Positions 1 through 9,132 of a DNA stretch of 64,000 nt are shown one piece after another. The DNA is from Flavobacterium franklandianum (lineage in GTDB: Bacteria; Bacteroidota; Bacteroidia; Flavobacteriales; Flavobacteriaceae), in contig NZ_VJZR01000009.1 in assembly GCF_007097365.1 (NCBI RefSeq), positions 62,001 to 126,000 of the forward strand, written 5' to 3'. How positions within the stretch are numbered: the stretch's first letter is position 1; each line of letters starts with the position of its first letter. The translations under genes were made by a program, and so were the position numbers. The notes beneath the pieces were generated by a model, which was not told the origin of the DNA, did no database searches, and saw only the letters and a program-made list of their open reading frames with translations.

Positions 1-1
1 A

Positions 2-403
2 GGAACTACGTATCGTTTTGCCAAAGAAGACAAAAAACGTTTCCCAAATATCATCCAAGCCGGACAAGATGATAACATTTATTATACTAACAGTTCCCAG
101 ATTCCTGTAGATCATACCGAAGATCCTTTTGAAGCGTTGCTTTTGCAAGACGAATTACAGTGCAAATACACCGGCGGAACTGTTTTACACTTATATATGA
201 GCGAAAAAATGAGCTCTCCAGAAGCGTGCAAGCAATTTGTCAAAAAAGTATTGTCGAGCTTTAGATTGCCTTATATCACAGTGACTCCCGTGTTTAGCGT
301 TTGTCCTATTCACGGCTATTTGAATGGAGAACACGAATATTGCCCAAAATGCGATGATGAATTAATAGAAGAAAAAGAAAAAAGTTCAAAGTTTCAGGTT
401 TAA
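2..403 (+). CDS. nrdD: Anaerobic ribonucleoside-triphosphate reductase, C-terminal end of the catalytic body (5' truncated)
   Basis: The reading frame is open from the window edge to a stop at 401-403. It encodes the last ~133 residues of a class III ribonucleotide reductase body, which reduces NTPs to dNTPs without oxygen. The zinc-site-like motif CPIHGYLNGEHEYCPKC lies near the end and is typical of NrdD. In ordinary NrdD the glycyl-radical loop follows this motif in the same chain. Here the frame stops after a repeat-derived tail (SSKFQV), and the loop is on a separate ORF at 483-653. The stop codon lies inside an inverted repeat (388-455). The identification is firm because nrdG follows. 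Confidence 0.88.
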   Translation, partial: GTTYRFAKEDKKRFPNIIQAGQDDNIYYTNSSQIPVDHTEDPFEALLLQDELQCKYTGGTVLHLYMSEKMSSPEACKQFVKKVLSSFRLPYITVTPVFSVCPIHGYLNGEHEYCPKCDDELIEEKEKSSKFQV

Positions 404-455
404 AGTTTCAAGTTGAGCAACTGTCTAAAACCTGAAACTTTAAACCTGAAACTTT
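388..455. repeat. Inverted repeat separating the nrdD body from its glycyl-radical domain
   Basis: The left arm 388-414 and right arm 429-455 are complementary over 27 bp with one mismatch, around a 14-nt loop. Each arm is itself built of repeated units (AAAGTTTCAGGTTTAAAGTTTC). The TAA that ends the nrdD body at 401-403 is inside the left arm. Similar GTTTAAA/AAAGTTTCAGG sequence occurs at 43378-43400 and around 31440-31590, so this is one of the low-complexity repeats found at gene borders in this chromosome. It could form a long RNA hairpin between the two NrdD parts. Confidence 0.85.
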
Positions 456-482
456 AAACAATTTTAAACTAAAAAAAGAAAT

Positions 483-653
483 ATGAAAACAGAAACTAAA
501 ACAAATCCAATTTTGGAAGAAAACCAGCATCTGAGAACCAAATGCTTGGTTTACACGAGAGTAATGGGCTATCACAGACCCGTAGAAAGTTTTAATATTG
601 GCAAAAAAGGTGAACACAAACAACGCACTCATTTCACTGAAGGAAAATGTTAG
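483..653 (+). CDS. nrdD: Stand-alone glycyl-radical domain of anaerobic ribonucleotide reductase (56 aa)
   Basis: This small ORF starts with ATG at 483 and encodes 56 residues. It contains TRVMGYHRPVESF, matching the glycyl-radical loop at the C-terminus of NrdD (usual form RVxGY), with the radical Gly at position 29, followed by FNIGKKGEHKQR, also typical of NrdD ends. It is in a different frame from the upstream body and has its own start, so it would be a separate polypeptide. It overlaps the probable nrdG start. It could work like the spare-part glycyl-radical protein GrcA/YfiD, docking onto the NrdD body after activation by NrdG. Whether this split is ancestral or a lesion in this strain cannot be told here. 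Confidence 0.8.
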   Translation: MKTETKTNPILEENQHLRTKCLVYTRVMGYHRPVESFNIGKKGEHKQRTHFTEGKC

Positions 654-1326
654 CACCCCTATTTACAGCTTAACACCTTTCACTTTATTAGATTATCCGC
701 ATAAATCAGCTTGCATACTTTGGTTTGCAGGCTGTAATATGCGCTGTTTGTATTGTTACAACCCTGAGATTGTACTCGGAAAAGGAAGTCTTTCTTTCGG
801 GAAAATACTTTCATTTTTATATTCAAGAAAGAATTTATTAGACGCTGTTGTTTTCAGTGGAGGCGAATGTGTGATGCATAAAAATATCATTCCGCTGATT
901 TCCGAAGTTAAAAAAATGGGCTTTTTAGTCAAAATTGACACCAATGGCAGTTCGCCCGAAGTAATGCAAAAACTCATAAACAAAGACCTTATTGACTACA
1001 TCGCATTAGATTATAAAGCCCCCAAATCGAAATTTGAAGCGATAACACAATCGGATTTATATGATCCTTTTGAAAAAACATTAGACCTCATTTTACAAGC
1101 CAAAATTCCTTGTGAAGTCAGAACCACCTACCATTCTGAATTACTTTTAGATGACGATTTGGAAACTATGATTCAGTTTTTGCAAAACAAGAACTATTCA
1201 GGCAATTACTACATCCAATATTTCAAAAACAATGTAGAAACACTTTCAAAACTAGAACGGTCCAATAATAAAATTGATTGCGAAAAACTTTCCACACCAA
1301 CTATAAAGGTTGTTTTAAGAGAATAA
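610..1326 (+). CDS. nrdG: Anaerobic ribonucleoside-triphosphate reductase activating protein (radical SAM)
   Basis: This is a radical-SAM activase that uses S-adenosylmethionine and a 4Fe-4S cluster to generate the glycyl radical on NrdD. From the GTG at 610 the protein is 238 aa. The cluster motif CNMRCLYC (Cys42, Cys46, Cys49) follows the family's usual opening TPFTLLDYPHKSACILWFAGC, and an SGGE motif lies near residue 80. It is longer than E. coli NrdG and matches the long NrdG2-like form. No in-frame ATG is near the conserved N-terminus. GTG at 610 or TTG at 598 are the possible starts, both overlapping the glycyl-radical ORF by 44-56 nt, which suggests coupled translation. Confidence 0.88.
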   Translation: MNTNNALISLKENVSTPIYSLTPFTLLDYPHKSACILWFAGCNMRCLYCYNPEIVLGKGSLSFGKILSFLYSRKNLLDAVVFSGGECVMHKNIIPLISEVKKMGFLVKIDTNGSSPEVMQKLINKDLIDYIALDYKAPKSKFEAITQSDLYDPFEKTLDLILQAKIPCEVRTTYHSELLLDDDLETMIQFLQNKNYSGNYYIQYFKNNVETLSKLERSNNKIDCEKLSTPTIKVVLRE

Positions 1327-1350
1327 AACTAATTTCTAATATTTAATAAA

Positions 1351-1782
1351 ATGTTTTCAAAAACCTGCGAATACGCGATTAGAGCTTGTATTTTCATAGC
1401 CACACAATCCTTTCATAACAAAAGGGTTACCGTTAAGAATATTTCCGAGAAGATTGATTCTCCCAAGTCCTTTACGGCCAAAATTCTCCAAATTTTAGCC
1501 AAAAATAATCTTGTTCATTCCGTTCAAGGAATAGGCGGTGGTTTTGAAATCCCAAAAGAGATTATGAATCATATCAAGCTTTCGCAAATTGTAATCGCCA
1601 TTGATGGGGATTCCATTTTCACTTGCTGTGGTTTGGGATTGGGTAAATGCGCAGAAATTCATCATTGCTCAGTTCACGAAAAATTCAAAGAAATAAGAAG
1701 CGAAATAGTCGATATGCTCAACTATACAAATCTTGAAGAACTGGCTATAGACATTTCTTTGGGGGAATCATTTTTGAAGTGA
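1351..1782 (+). CDS. Rrf2-family transcriptional regulator with a C-terminal Cys cluster
   Basis: This 143-aa Rrf2 protein has an N-terminal winged helix (EYAIRACIFIA, then SPKSFTAKILQILAKN) and the family's QGIGGGF wing. Cys92, Cys93, Cys100 and Cys106 sit where NsrR, IscR and RsrR bind an Fe-S cluster. The CX6CX5C spacing is close to, but not the same as, NsrR (CX4CX5C). It lies 24 nt after nrdG and is probably cotranscribed with the anaerobic reductase. An oxygen- or NO-sensing role is plausible in a strain with N2O reductase, but this is inference. Confidence 0.8.
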   Translation: MFSKTCEYAIRACIFIATQSFHNKRVTVKNISEKIDSPKSFTAKILQILAKNNLVHSVQGIGGGFEIPKEIMNHIKLSQIVIAIDGDSIFTCCGLGLGKCAEIHHCSVHEKFKEIRSEIVDMLNYTNLEELAIDISLGESFLK

Positions 1783-2527
1783 CAGTTACAATCTTATGTT
1801 TACGAAAGAAATAAAGCAAGAAAAAGCCTAAATAAAATGATCTAAAAAATTTTAACCGACGATAATTTCATCGAAAAAAAAAAGAAATTAACAAAGGTTC
1901 AAACTGATGATAGCGGTTGGTTTATTATTAAATAAAAATCTTGAAAAATAGAGTGAGGAATATCCTAATTCAGAATATCCCGGAGGTAGATTGCCACAAT
2001 TAAGATTAATTGAGAAATTGCCATGGGGTTGAAAATACTGCTCGAACCGCACCTTTAGCCAACTCAAGGGTAAAGTCAAAAGAGCCAAATCTACATGTTC
2101 TTAAAAACATATTGCTGTTCATAAATAAATACAAACATTATATAAGTAGTAAAAGCGATACAATGTCGTATTTTGAAATTATACAAAAATCATATAAAGT
2201 GTTGGATTTTATTGTTTAAATTTGTTTTTACCCCTTTGACTTTAAAACTTTCGACTTACTTATATCAAAGTTTATAAGGAATTTTATATATTAGTCTGGT
2301 CAAATATAAGAAGATGGCATAGAAAAAATATCTCTTTTTGCTATTAATTCAAAGCTAATCCTCAAAATCAATTTATTAATTGAATTATTATGAATGAAAA
2401 ACACAAGCGTTTTCATTAGGGTAACTTTATATTTTCCCCTTTTAAATTTAGTGAGTGAGTGAGTGTTAGTATTCTAAGAACAAAATTGGCTTCCCTTATT
2501 TGAAAATAATAAGTATTTATTTACAAA
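1783..2527. other. 745-bp gap without a supported gene
   Basis: No convincing gene, RNA or terminator was found here. Short protein-like stretches appear in two plus-strand frames around 1955-2220 (for example YPNSEYPGGRLPQLRLIEKL near 1965-2025, broken by stops), which may be a decayed gene, but I cannot name a family. A short tandem repeat GTGAGTGAGTGAGTG lies at 2452-2466. The promoter of the following signalling block should lie in the last ~100 bp. No clear TAnnTTTG was identified there. Confidence 0.4.
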
Positions 2528-3373
2528 ATGAAAGATAAAGACATACAGGAATCGGAAATTTCATTATTATTGGAGACTGTTTATGAGAAATACGGTTATG
2601 ATTTCAGGCAGTATTCTCAAGCACACATCAGACGTAGAATCATGAACAGGATCGTGATGTCTGGATTAGAAGATGTTTCTCAAATGCAATCTAAGGTGCT
2701 CAATGACGAAATATTTGCTTCAGAGCTTTTACAGGATCTATCAATAACAGTAACAGAAATGTTTCGTGATTCCAGTTTTTACAAATCATTACGAGAAAAC
2801 GTAATACCAATTTTAAAAACCTATCCGTTTATAAAAATATGGCATGCTGGGTGTGCTACAGGCGAAGAAGCATATTCAATGGCCATCATTATGCAAGAAG
2901 AAGGTTTGTATGACAGAACCACGATATATGCAACAGATTTTAATCAACATGCCTTGAACAAAGCGAAAGAAGGAATCTTTTCGAATAAAAAGATAAAAGA
3001 ATACACTATGAATTATCAATTATCAGGGGGAAAAGAATCTTTATCAGCTTATTATACATCCAATTATGGCAATGTGATTATGAATCAATCTTTGAAAAAA
3101 AATATTGTTTGGGCAAATCATAATTTAGTTACTGATAGTGTATTTGCAGAAGTACACTTGATATTATGCAGAAACGTGCTTATTTATTTTGAAAAAGATT
3201 TACAAAACAAAGTGCAAAAGCTTTTTTACAATAGTCTCATTAATGGCGGTATTTTATGTTTGGGTTCAAAAGAAGGGTTACGCTTTACAGATTTTTATGA
3301 GCAGTACAACGAGGCAGATAAAAAACAAAAAATATTTAAAAAGAAATATCAATTAGCTAGAGGTTTGGAATGA
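2528..3373 (+). CDS. cheR: CheR-type protein-glutamate O-methyltransferase
   Basis: This 281-aa SAM-dependent methyltransferase has the CheR layout: an N-terminal helical domain (YDFRQYSQAHIRRRI), a SAM-binding motif around residues 105-120 (WHAGCATGEEAYSMAI), and the late motif LILCRNVLIYFEKDLQ. CheR methylates glutamates of chemoreceptors, but no chemoreceptor is encoded in the window. It overlaps the next gene cheB by 4 nt (ATGA-type), so the two are coupled. In Bacteroidetes such CheR-CheB pairs next to PAS kinases often serve sensory phosphorelays other than flagellar chemotaxis; that role is inferred. Confidence 0.9.
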   Translation: MKDKDIQESEISLLLETVYEKYGYDFRQYSQAHIRRRIMNRIVMSGLEDVSQMQSKVLNDEIFASELLQDLSITVTEMFRDSSFYKSLRENVIPILKTYPFIKIWHAGCATGEEAYSMAIIMQEEGLYDRTTIYATDFNQHALNKAKEGIFSNKKIKEYTMNYQLSGGKESLSAYYTSNYGNVIMNQSLKKNIVWANHNLVTDSVFAEVHLILCRNVLIYFEKDLQNKVQKLFYNSLINGGILCLGSKEGLRFTDFYEQYNEADKKQKIFKKKYQLARGLE

Positions 3374-3939
3374 TGAGTTACGAAGCAATTGTAATAGGAG
3401 TTTCATCAGGAGGATTGAAAGCGATGAAAATAATTTTTTCGCATTTGCCAAAGGGTTTCAAAACTCCGATTATTATTGTGCAGCATGTTAGTGCACATTC
3501 AGATAGCCTATGGATACAATTGTTAAATGATACCTATACTATAGATATAAAAGAAGCTGATGAAAAAGAAAAAATTGAAGACGGAAAAGTATATTTCGCG
3601 CCACCTAATTATCATTTATTGATCGAAAAGGATAAAACTTTTTCACTTACAATTGATGAGCGGGTAAATTATGCAAGACCATCAATCGATGTATTATTTG
3701 AATCGGCTGCCGAAGCGTATAAAAATAAATTGATTGGAATAATACTTACCGGTTCTAATAGTGACGGAACAAATGGAATAAAAAGAATACAAGAATGTGG
3801 TGGCTTAACGATTGTGCAAGATCCGAAAACAGCCGAAGCTGCTTATATGCCTAGATCTGCTATAGCTGCTATTCAACCGGATTATATTTTATCGCTGGAG
3901 GAGATAACAGCATTGCTCATAAAATTATGTTCAAATTAA
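3370..3939 (+). CDS. cheB: CheB-type protein-glutamate methylesterase, catalytic domain only
   Basis: This 189-aa protein is only the CheB methylesterase domain, without the N-terminal receiver present in classical CheB. The catalytic triad is visible: Ser in IGVSSGG (near residue 12), His in IIVQHVS (near 37), and Asp in ILTGSNSDGTNG (near 131). It would remove methyl groups added by CheR. The lack of a receiver means control by phosphorylation must come from elsewhere, perhaps the hybrid kinase 11 nt downstream. It overlaps cheR and likely forms one transcript with the kinases. Confidence 0.9.
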   Translation: MMSYEAIVIGVSSGGLKAMKIIFSHLPKGFKTPIIIVQHVSAHSDSLWIQLLNDTYTIDIKEADEKEKIEDGKVYFAPPNYHLLIEKDKTFSLTIDERVNYARPSIDVLFESAAEAYKNKLIGIILTGSNSDGTNGIKRIQECGGLTIVQDPKTAEAAYMPRSAIAAIQPDYILSLEEITALLIKLCSN

Positions 3940-3950
3940 TATTATAATAA

Positions 3951-6900
3951 ATGGAAAATAAAACAGATGATTTAAGTGTGGCTTTACAACAGATGCAAAC
4001 TAACCTGAAAAAGGTGTCGGAAGAACATACCGAAAGAACATGGTTGCAGACAGGTAAAAATAATCTGAATGAAAAACTAAGCAGTGTAAAAACCTTGTTA
4101 GAATTATCAAAAGAAATTATTGATTTTCTTGTTTCATATACTTCTGCACAGATAGGCACTGTATATGTGTTTGAAGACGATGCCCTTCATTTACAGCATT
4201 CGTACGGTATAAACGGGAAGATTACAAGTTCTTTTCGGATGGGTGAAGGATTAGTGGGGCAGGCAGCAGTAGGAAAGTCATTGAATATACTCCATCAATT
4301 ACCTGAAAATTATTTCAAAATAGAATCTTCATTAGGCAAAGAAAAACCCGACATTATTGCCATTTTACCTGCTGTTTTTAACAATCAAACCATGGCCGTA
4401 ATTGAATTGGGAAAGTTTGGCGATTTTTCTCCTATGCAATATAATTTATTAAAAGAGATTTCTGAACCTATTGCGATTAGTATTAATGCAGTGGTTGCAA
4501 AAAAAAATCTTGAAAACCTGGTTTCCCAGTTAAAAAGTAAAGAAAAGGAATTAAATAATCAGATTAGTGCTATAAATAGATCGAGTGCCACAATAGAATT
4601 CGATTTAAACGGAATAATTTTAAGTGTCAATGAAATTTTTCTGAATCTGCTGGGTTACACTGAAAATGAAATTGTGGGGAAACACCATAGCCTTTTTGTT
4701 GAGAAGAGCCATGCAGCGTCAAAAGAGTATCGTCAATTCTGGGATAATTTGAGAAAAGGCGAATTTCAGCAAGAAGAATTTAAAAGGATTCATAAAAACG
4801 GAGAATCTGTGTGGTTTCTAGGTAGCTATAACCCGATCCTAGATGAATCCGGTAAACCAATAAAGATTTTAAAAATTGCAACGAATGTAACCCTTGCAAA
4901 AAAACAGCAGGTTGAAATAGACGCTATTACTACTGCCATATATAAGTCGAACCTTATAATAGAATTTGATTTAAACGGTATTATTTTAAAAGTCAACGAT
5001 AACTTCCTAGATATTATGGGCTATAAGGAAAGTGAGATCATCGGCAAACACCATAGTATTTTTGTTGAGAAAGGATATGAAACTTCAATAGAATATACCG
5101 AATTCTGGAATAATTTAAAAAAAGGAATGTATCAGATGGGCGAGTTTAAACGGATTTCTAAAAGCGGTGAAACAGTCTGGATTAAAGGCAATTATAACCC
5201 GATATTTGATGAACAGGGAAACACGTATAAAATATTAAAATTCTCAACAGATGTAACTCTCGTCACAAAACAAGCATATAATCTGGCCCTGCAGGCAGAA
5301 GAACTTCAAACGCAGCAGGAAGAGTTGAAACAAATGAATGAAGAGTTGGAACAAATGAATGAAGAGTTAGAAGAACAGGCGCAAAATCTGAAACAACAGC
5401 AAGAAGAATTACAAATGTCTAATGAAGAACTGGAGGAACAGACCCAGTCATTGGAAGAACAGACCAAGTCATTAGAAGAAAAAAACAAAGAAGTTGAAGC
5501 TTCAAAATACGACATTGAACAGAAAACAAAACAACTGGAAATAAGCAGCAAATATAAATCCGAATTTCTTGCAAACATGTCGCATGAATTAAGGACACCA
5601 CTTAATAGCTTGCTAATCCTGTCAAAAGATTTATCTGAAAATAGAAATAAAAATCTGGATGAGGACCAAGTAGAAAGTGCCGAAATTATTTATAAGAGCG
5701 GCCATGATCTGCTTATTTTAATTAATGAAGTTCTTGACCTCTCCAAGATAGAAGCAGGAAAAATGTCGGTAAATGTAGAAAGAGTATCACTTAGAAATTT
5801 TACAGATGAACTCCTTCGTAATTTTAAACATCAGGCTGAACAAAAAGGATTGAAGCTGACTTCAAAACTGAATGCAGCATTACCCGAATCCATCCGCACC
5901 GATTTGCAACGTTTGAATCAGATATTGAAAAATCTCTTATCCAATGCCATAAAATTCACCGAAAACGGAAGTGTGAACCTAAGTATTGACCGATATACCC
6001 AAAGTAAAGTAATCATCTCCGTAACCGATACAGGTATTGGAATACAGGAAGACAAGCAAATTGACATATTTGAAGCCTTTCAACAAGCAGATGGGGGTAC
6101 TTCCAGAAAGTATGGCGGTACGGGCTTAGGCCTTTCCATTTCACGTGAACTTGCAAATTTGTTAGGAGCTGAAATAAAATTAAGCAGCAAATTAAACGAA
6201 GGATCTACTTTTTCAATCATTATTCCTCTGGAAATACATCCTGAACAAGAATCTCTAAGAACAAACACATTAGAAGAGGAGGTTCTGTATAAACCTCATT
6301 CCAATATCCATCAGGATGAGAATGACACAAAATATTTGAATTATCCTTCCATTCAAGATGACAGAGATACCATAACAAAGGATGATAAAGTAGTACTCAT
6401 CGTTGAAGACGATCTGAAATTTGCTTCGGTACTTTTAAAGCAAGCCAACAAAAAAGGATTCAAATGTTTGGCGGCAGCAACCGGAGAAGATAGTTTATTG
6501 TTAGCAACAAAATACAAACCCCAAGCCATTATTCTTGATATGGAACTACCCGGTATCAATGGACATAAAGTGTTACTTGAATTAAAAACAAATCCATCCA
6601 TAAGGCATATACCTGTGCATATTATTTCGGCAAATGAACGTTCGCTGGAACCTATAAAAGAAGGAGCAATTGAGTATTTGATGAAACCGGTAAATAAAAA
6701 TGATCTAGAAGAAGCATTTAACAGAATTGAAAATTTCATTAGCAGAAAAATGAAAAACCTGCTCATTATTGAAGATAATGAAAATGCCAGGAAAGCCATG
6801 CGGAAACTTATTGGAAATGGGGATGTGAAATGTCTTGAGGCCGGAACAGGTAAAGATGCACTTGCTTTATATCAGGAAAATAAAATCGATTGCATTATAC

Positions 6901-7556
6901 TGGATATTGGGTTACCCGACATGACCGGATTTGATCTTATCTATAAACTTGAGGGGTTAAAAGACCAAGACATTCCGCCTATTATTATTTATACTGGTAA
7001 GGAACTTACAAAAGAAGAAAACAATGAACTACAGAAATACGCAGAGAGCATTATCATTAAAGGAGTAAAATCTGAAGAACGATTGTTAGATGAAACTGCA
7101 CTTTTCCTTCACAGAACCATCAGTAATTTGCCGGAATCAAAACAAATGATCATCAACAACTTGTATGATAAAGAAGCTGTTTTTCATTCAAAAAAAATAT
7201 TATTGGTAGATGATGATATGAGAAATGTATTCGCATTATCAAAAATATTAAAAGAACGTGGAATGGAAATCATAAAAGCAGAAAACGGAAAAAATGCTTT
7301 GGAGATGTTGGATAAACATGCTGACATTGATATGGTATTGATGGATATTATGATGCCGGAAATGGATGGTTATGAAGCGATTAAACGAATACGACTACAA
7401 ATAAAGCATAAGAATTTACCTGTAATTGCACTCACAGCAAAAGCTATGAATGATGATAAACAAAAATGTATTGAAGCAGGAGCCAACGATTATATCGCAA
7501 AACCTGTTGATGTAGAACGATTACTATCATTGATGCGTGTATGGTTAGGTAAATAA
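3951..7556 (+). CDS. Hybrid sensor histidine kinase: GAF-PAS-PAS-coiled coil-HisKA-HATPase-REC-REC-REC
   Basis: This 1201-aa cytoplasmic protein has no membrane segment. A GAF domain spans ~45-175. Two nearly identical PAS domains follow (~205-325 and ~325-445; both with EFDLNGIIL and GKHHS(L/I)FVEK). A Gln/Glu-rich coiled coil (~450-535) repeats QEELKQMNEELEQMNEEL-type heptads. The HisKA phosphoacceptor is His545 in MSHELRTPL, then an HATPase_c domain (GTGLGLSIS). Three receivers end the chain with acceptor Asp863, Asp985 and Asp1132. The third is most like CheY (MDIMMPEMDGYEA); the second has an atypical end. It is a multistep phosphorelay hub. The signal is unknown; GAF and PAS suggest a soluble ligand or redox cue. 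Confidence 0.9.
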   Translation: MENKTDDLSVALQQMQTNLKKVSEEHTERTWLQTGKNNLNEKLSSVKTLLELSKEIIDFLVSYTSAQIGTVYVFEDDALHLQHSYGINGKITSSFRMGEGLVGQAAVGKSLNILHQLPENYFKIESSLGKEKPDIIAILPAVFNNQTMAVIELGKFGDFSPMQYNLLKEISEPIAISINAVVAKKNLENLVSQLKSKEKELNNQISAINRSSATIEFDLNGIILSVNEIFLNLLGYTENEIVGKHHSLFVEKSHAASKEYRQFWDNLRKGEFQQEEFKRIHKNGESVWFLGSYNPILDESGKPIKILKIATNVTLAKKQQVEIDAITTAIYKSNLIIEFDLNGIILKVNDNFLDIMGYKESEIIGKHHSIFVEKGYETSIEYTEFWNNLKKGMYQMGEFKRISKSGETVWIKGNYNPIFDEQGNTYKILKFSTDVTLVTKQAYNLALQAEELQTQQEELKQMNEELEQMNEELEEQAQNLKQQQEELQMSNEELEEQTQSLEEQTKSLEEKNKEVEASKYDIEQKTKQLEISSKYKSEFLANMSHELRTPLNSLLILSKDLSENRNKNLDEDQVESAEIIYKSGHDLLILINEVLDLSKIEAGKMSVNVERVSLRNFTDELLRNFKHQAEQKGLKLTSKLNAALPESIRTDLQRLNQILKNLLSNAIKFTENGSVNLSIDRYTQSKVIISVTDTGIGIQEDKQIDIFEAFQQADGGTSRKYGGTGLGLSISRELANLLGAEIKLSSKLNEGSTFSIIIPLEIHPEQESLRTNTLEEEVLYKPHSNIHQDENDTKYLNYPSIQDDRDTITKDDKVVLIVEDDLKFASVLLKQANKKGFKCLAAATGEDSLLLATKYKPQAIILDMELPGINGHKVLLELKTNPSIRHIPVHIISANERSLEPIKEGAIEYLMKPVNKNDLEEAFNRIENFISRKMKNLLIIEDNENARKAMRKLIGNGDVKCLEAGTGKDALALYQENKIDCIILDIGLPDMTGFDLIYKLEGLKDQDIPPIIIYTGKELTKEENNELQKYAESIIIKGVKSEERLLDETALFLHRTISNLPESKQMIINNLYDKEAVFHSKKILLVDDDMRNVFALSKILKERGMEIIKAENGKNALEMLDKHADIDMVLMDIMMPEMDGYEAIKRIRLQIKHKNLPVIALTAKAMNDDKQKCIEAGANDYIAKPVDVERLLSLMRVWLGK

Positions 7557-7596
7557 GTGTTATGAGTTAAGTGTTTTAATTTTAAACCGATCAGAC

Positions 7597-8688
7597 ATGA
7601 GTAAACCCAAAATATTAATAGTAGACGATAAGCCCGAAAATTTAAAAGCTTTAAGAAAAGTTCTTGAAGATCTGGACATTGAACTTGTAGAAGCAACAAG
7701 TGGAAATGATGCGCTTAAAGCTACCTTGCGCCATGATTTTGTTTTGGCATTAATAGATATTCAAATGCCAGAAATGGATGGTTATGAACTGGCCGGTATA
7801 CTGCGTGAAGAAGAAAAAACTGCGCACCTGCCTTTTATATTTATTTCCGCGGTTTATAAGGATAATCTGTTTATTTTTAAAGGATATGAAAATGGTGCAT
7901 TCAGCTTTATAACAAAACCTTTTCAGCCTGAAATATTAATAAATAAAGTTAAATTTTTTATTGAAAAACACCAACAGGAAGTTGCTTTATATGAGTTGAA
8001 TGAGGAGTTACAAAACTCAAATAAAGAGTTGGAGGCATTCAGTTATTCTGTGTCTCACGATTTACGGGCACCTCTTCGCGCGATAAACGGCTATGCCGAA
8101 ATACTCAATGAAGATTATGGGTCTAAACTGGATGATGAAGGGAAACGCATTATAGATATCATCCGCGATAACGCTACTAGAATGGGAATCCTGATTGATG
8201 TCCTACTTTCGTTCTCACGGCTTGGGAGGAAAGAGATTCAGATGACGGAAATTGACATGAATAAAATGATAGAAGAAGTGATGGTTGAATTAAATAAATC
8301 AACAACACATAATGCAAAAATAAAAATTGGCAAACTGCATGAAGTGAAAGCTGATTACGGTTTGCTTCGTCAGGTAATGATTAACCTAATCTCAAACGCA
8401 GTTAAGTACTCTTCAAAGAAAAAAAATCCTGTTGTGGAAATATCGTCGGAAGAAAAGAATGGTGAAATTATTTTTTCGGTAAAGGATAATGGGGCAGGTT
8501 TCGATATGCGATATGCGGATAAATTATTTGGCGTGTTTCAGCGCCTGCATTCGCAGGATGAGTTTGAAGGAACGGGAGTGGGACTGGCGATAGTGCAACG
8601 AATAATTTCCAGGCACGAAGGCAAAAGTTGGGCCGAAGGAACAGTGAACGAAGGAGCAGTGTTTTATTTCTCAATTATAAAAAACTAA
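7597..8688 (+). CDS. Receiver-histidine kinase (REC-HisKA-HATPase)
   Basis: This 363-aa protein starts with a receiver domain (acceptor Asp54 in ALIDIQMPEMDGYE). A short helical linker leads to a HisKA domain with His154 in SVSHDLRAPLRAI, of the phytochrome-like class, and an HATPase_c domain (VKDNGAGFDMRY, GTGVGLAIVQRI). It has no membrane segment or sensor domain, so its input is phosphorylation of its own receiver, probably by the upstream hybrid kinase 40 nt away. The following lone receiver is 6 nt downstream and is a likely output partner. Confidence 0.9.
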   Translation: MSKPKILIVDDKPENLKALRKVLEDLDIELVEATSGNDALKATLRHDFVLALIDIQMPEMDGYELAGILREEEKTAHLPFIFISAVYKDNLFIFKGYENGAFSFITKPFQPEILINKVKFFIEKHQQEVALYELNEELQNSNKELEAFSYSVSHDLRAPLRAINGYAEILNEDYGSKLDDEGKRIIDIIRDNATRMGILIDVLLSFSRLGRKEIQMTEIDMNKMIEEVMVELNKSTTHNAKIKIGKLHEVKADYGLLRQVMINLISNAVKYSSKKKNPVVEISSEEKNGEIIFSVKDNGAGFDMRYADKLFGVFQRLHSQDEFEGTGVGLAIVQRIISRHEGKSWAEGTVNEGAVFYFSIIKN

Positions 8689-8694
8689 AAAACT

Positions 8695-9132
8695 ATGAAT
8701 CACGAAATAGAAATTCTTTTGATAGAAGACAACAAGAACGATGCGGAATTAACCATCCGCGCATTGAAAAAAAATAATCTGGCAAACAAATTAGTGCATC
8801 TGAAAGATGGTGCAGAGGCAATTGATTTCATATTTGCGGAGGGAAATTATTCCGGTCGGAAAGTTGAAAATATCCCCAAAGTAATATTACTCGATTTAAA
8901 AATGCCAAAAGTAAACGGCATTGAGGTGCTTAAAAAAATAAAAGCAGATGAGCGCACAAAAAAAATCCCTGTCGTAATACTCACTTCATCCAAAGAAGAC
9001 CCCGATATTCAGGAATGTTATCGTTTGGGAGTGAACAGTTATGTGGTGAAGCCTGTACAGTTTGAAGAATTCGTTAAATCGGTTTCCGAACTGGGATTGT
9101 ACTGGATAATATCAAATCAACCTCCACGATAA
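8695..9132 (+). CDS. Single-domain response regulator (Rcp1-like)
   Basis: This 145-aa lone receiver has the acidic pair in [13 protein letters not shown], acceptor Asp67 in [12 protein letters not shown], the Thr/Ser switch in VILTSSKE, and the Lys in YVVKPVQF. The extended loop before the acceptor ([16 protein letters not shown]) is typical of the Rcp1 type that pairs with phytochrome-like kinases, matching the kinase 6 nt upstream. It has no DNA-binding domain. It should act by protein contact or as a phosphate shuttle. Confidence 0.92.
   Translation: MNHEIEILLIEDNKNDAELTIRALKKNNLANKLVHLKDGAEAIDFIFAEGNYSGRKVENIPKVILLDLKMPKVNGIEVLKKIKADERTKKIPVVILTSSKEDPDIQECYRLGVNSYVVKPVQFEEFVKSVSELGLYWIISNQPPR

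Noticed and set aside
2010..2219. A 69-codon ORF in the gap before cheR
   Set aside because: No family, no promoter, and protein-like text jumps between frames; at best a decayed gene.
2452..2466. GTGA tandem repeat as a regulatory or phase-variable tract
   Set aside because: Only about three and a half units, not inside or next to a promoter or start codon that I could identify.
5306..5601. Minus-strand Cys/Ser-rich ORFs opposite the hybrid kinase coiled coil
   Set aside because: They are reverse-strand reflections of GAA/CAA-rich coiled-coil codons.
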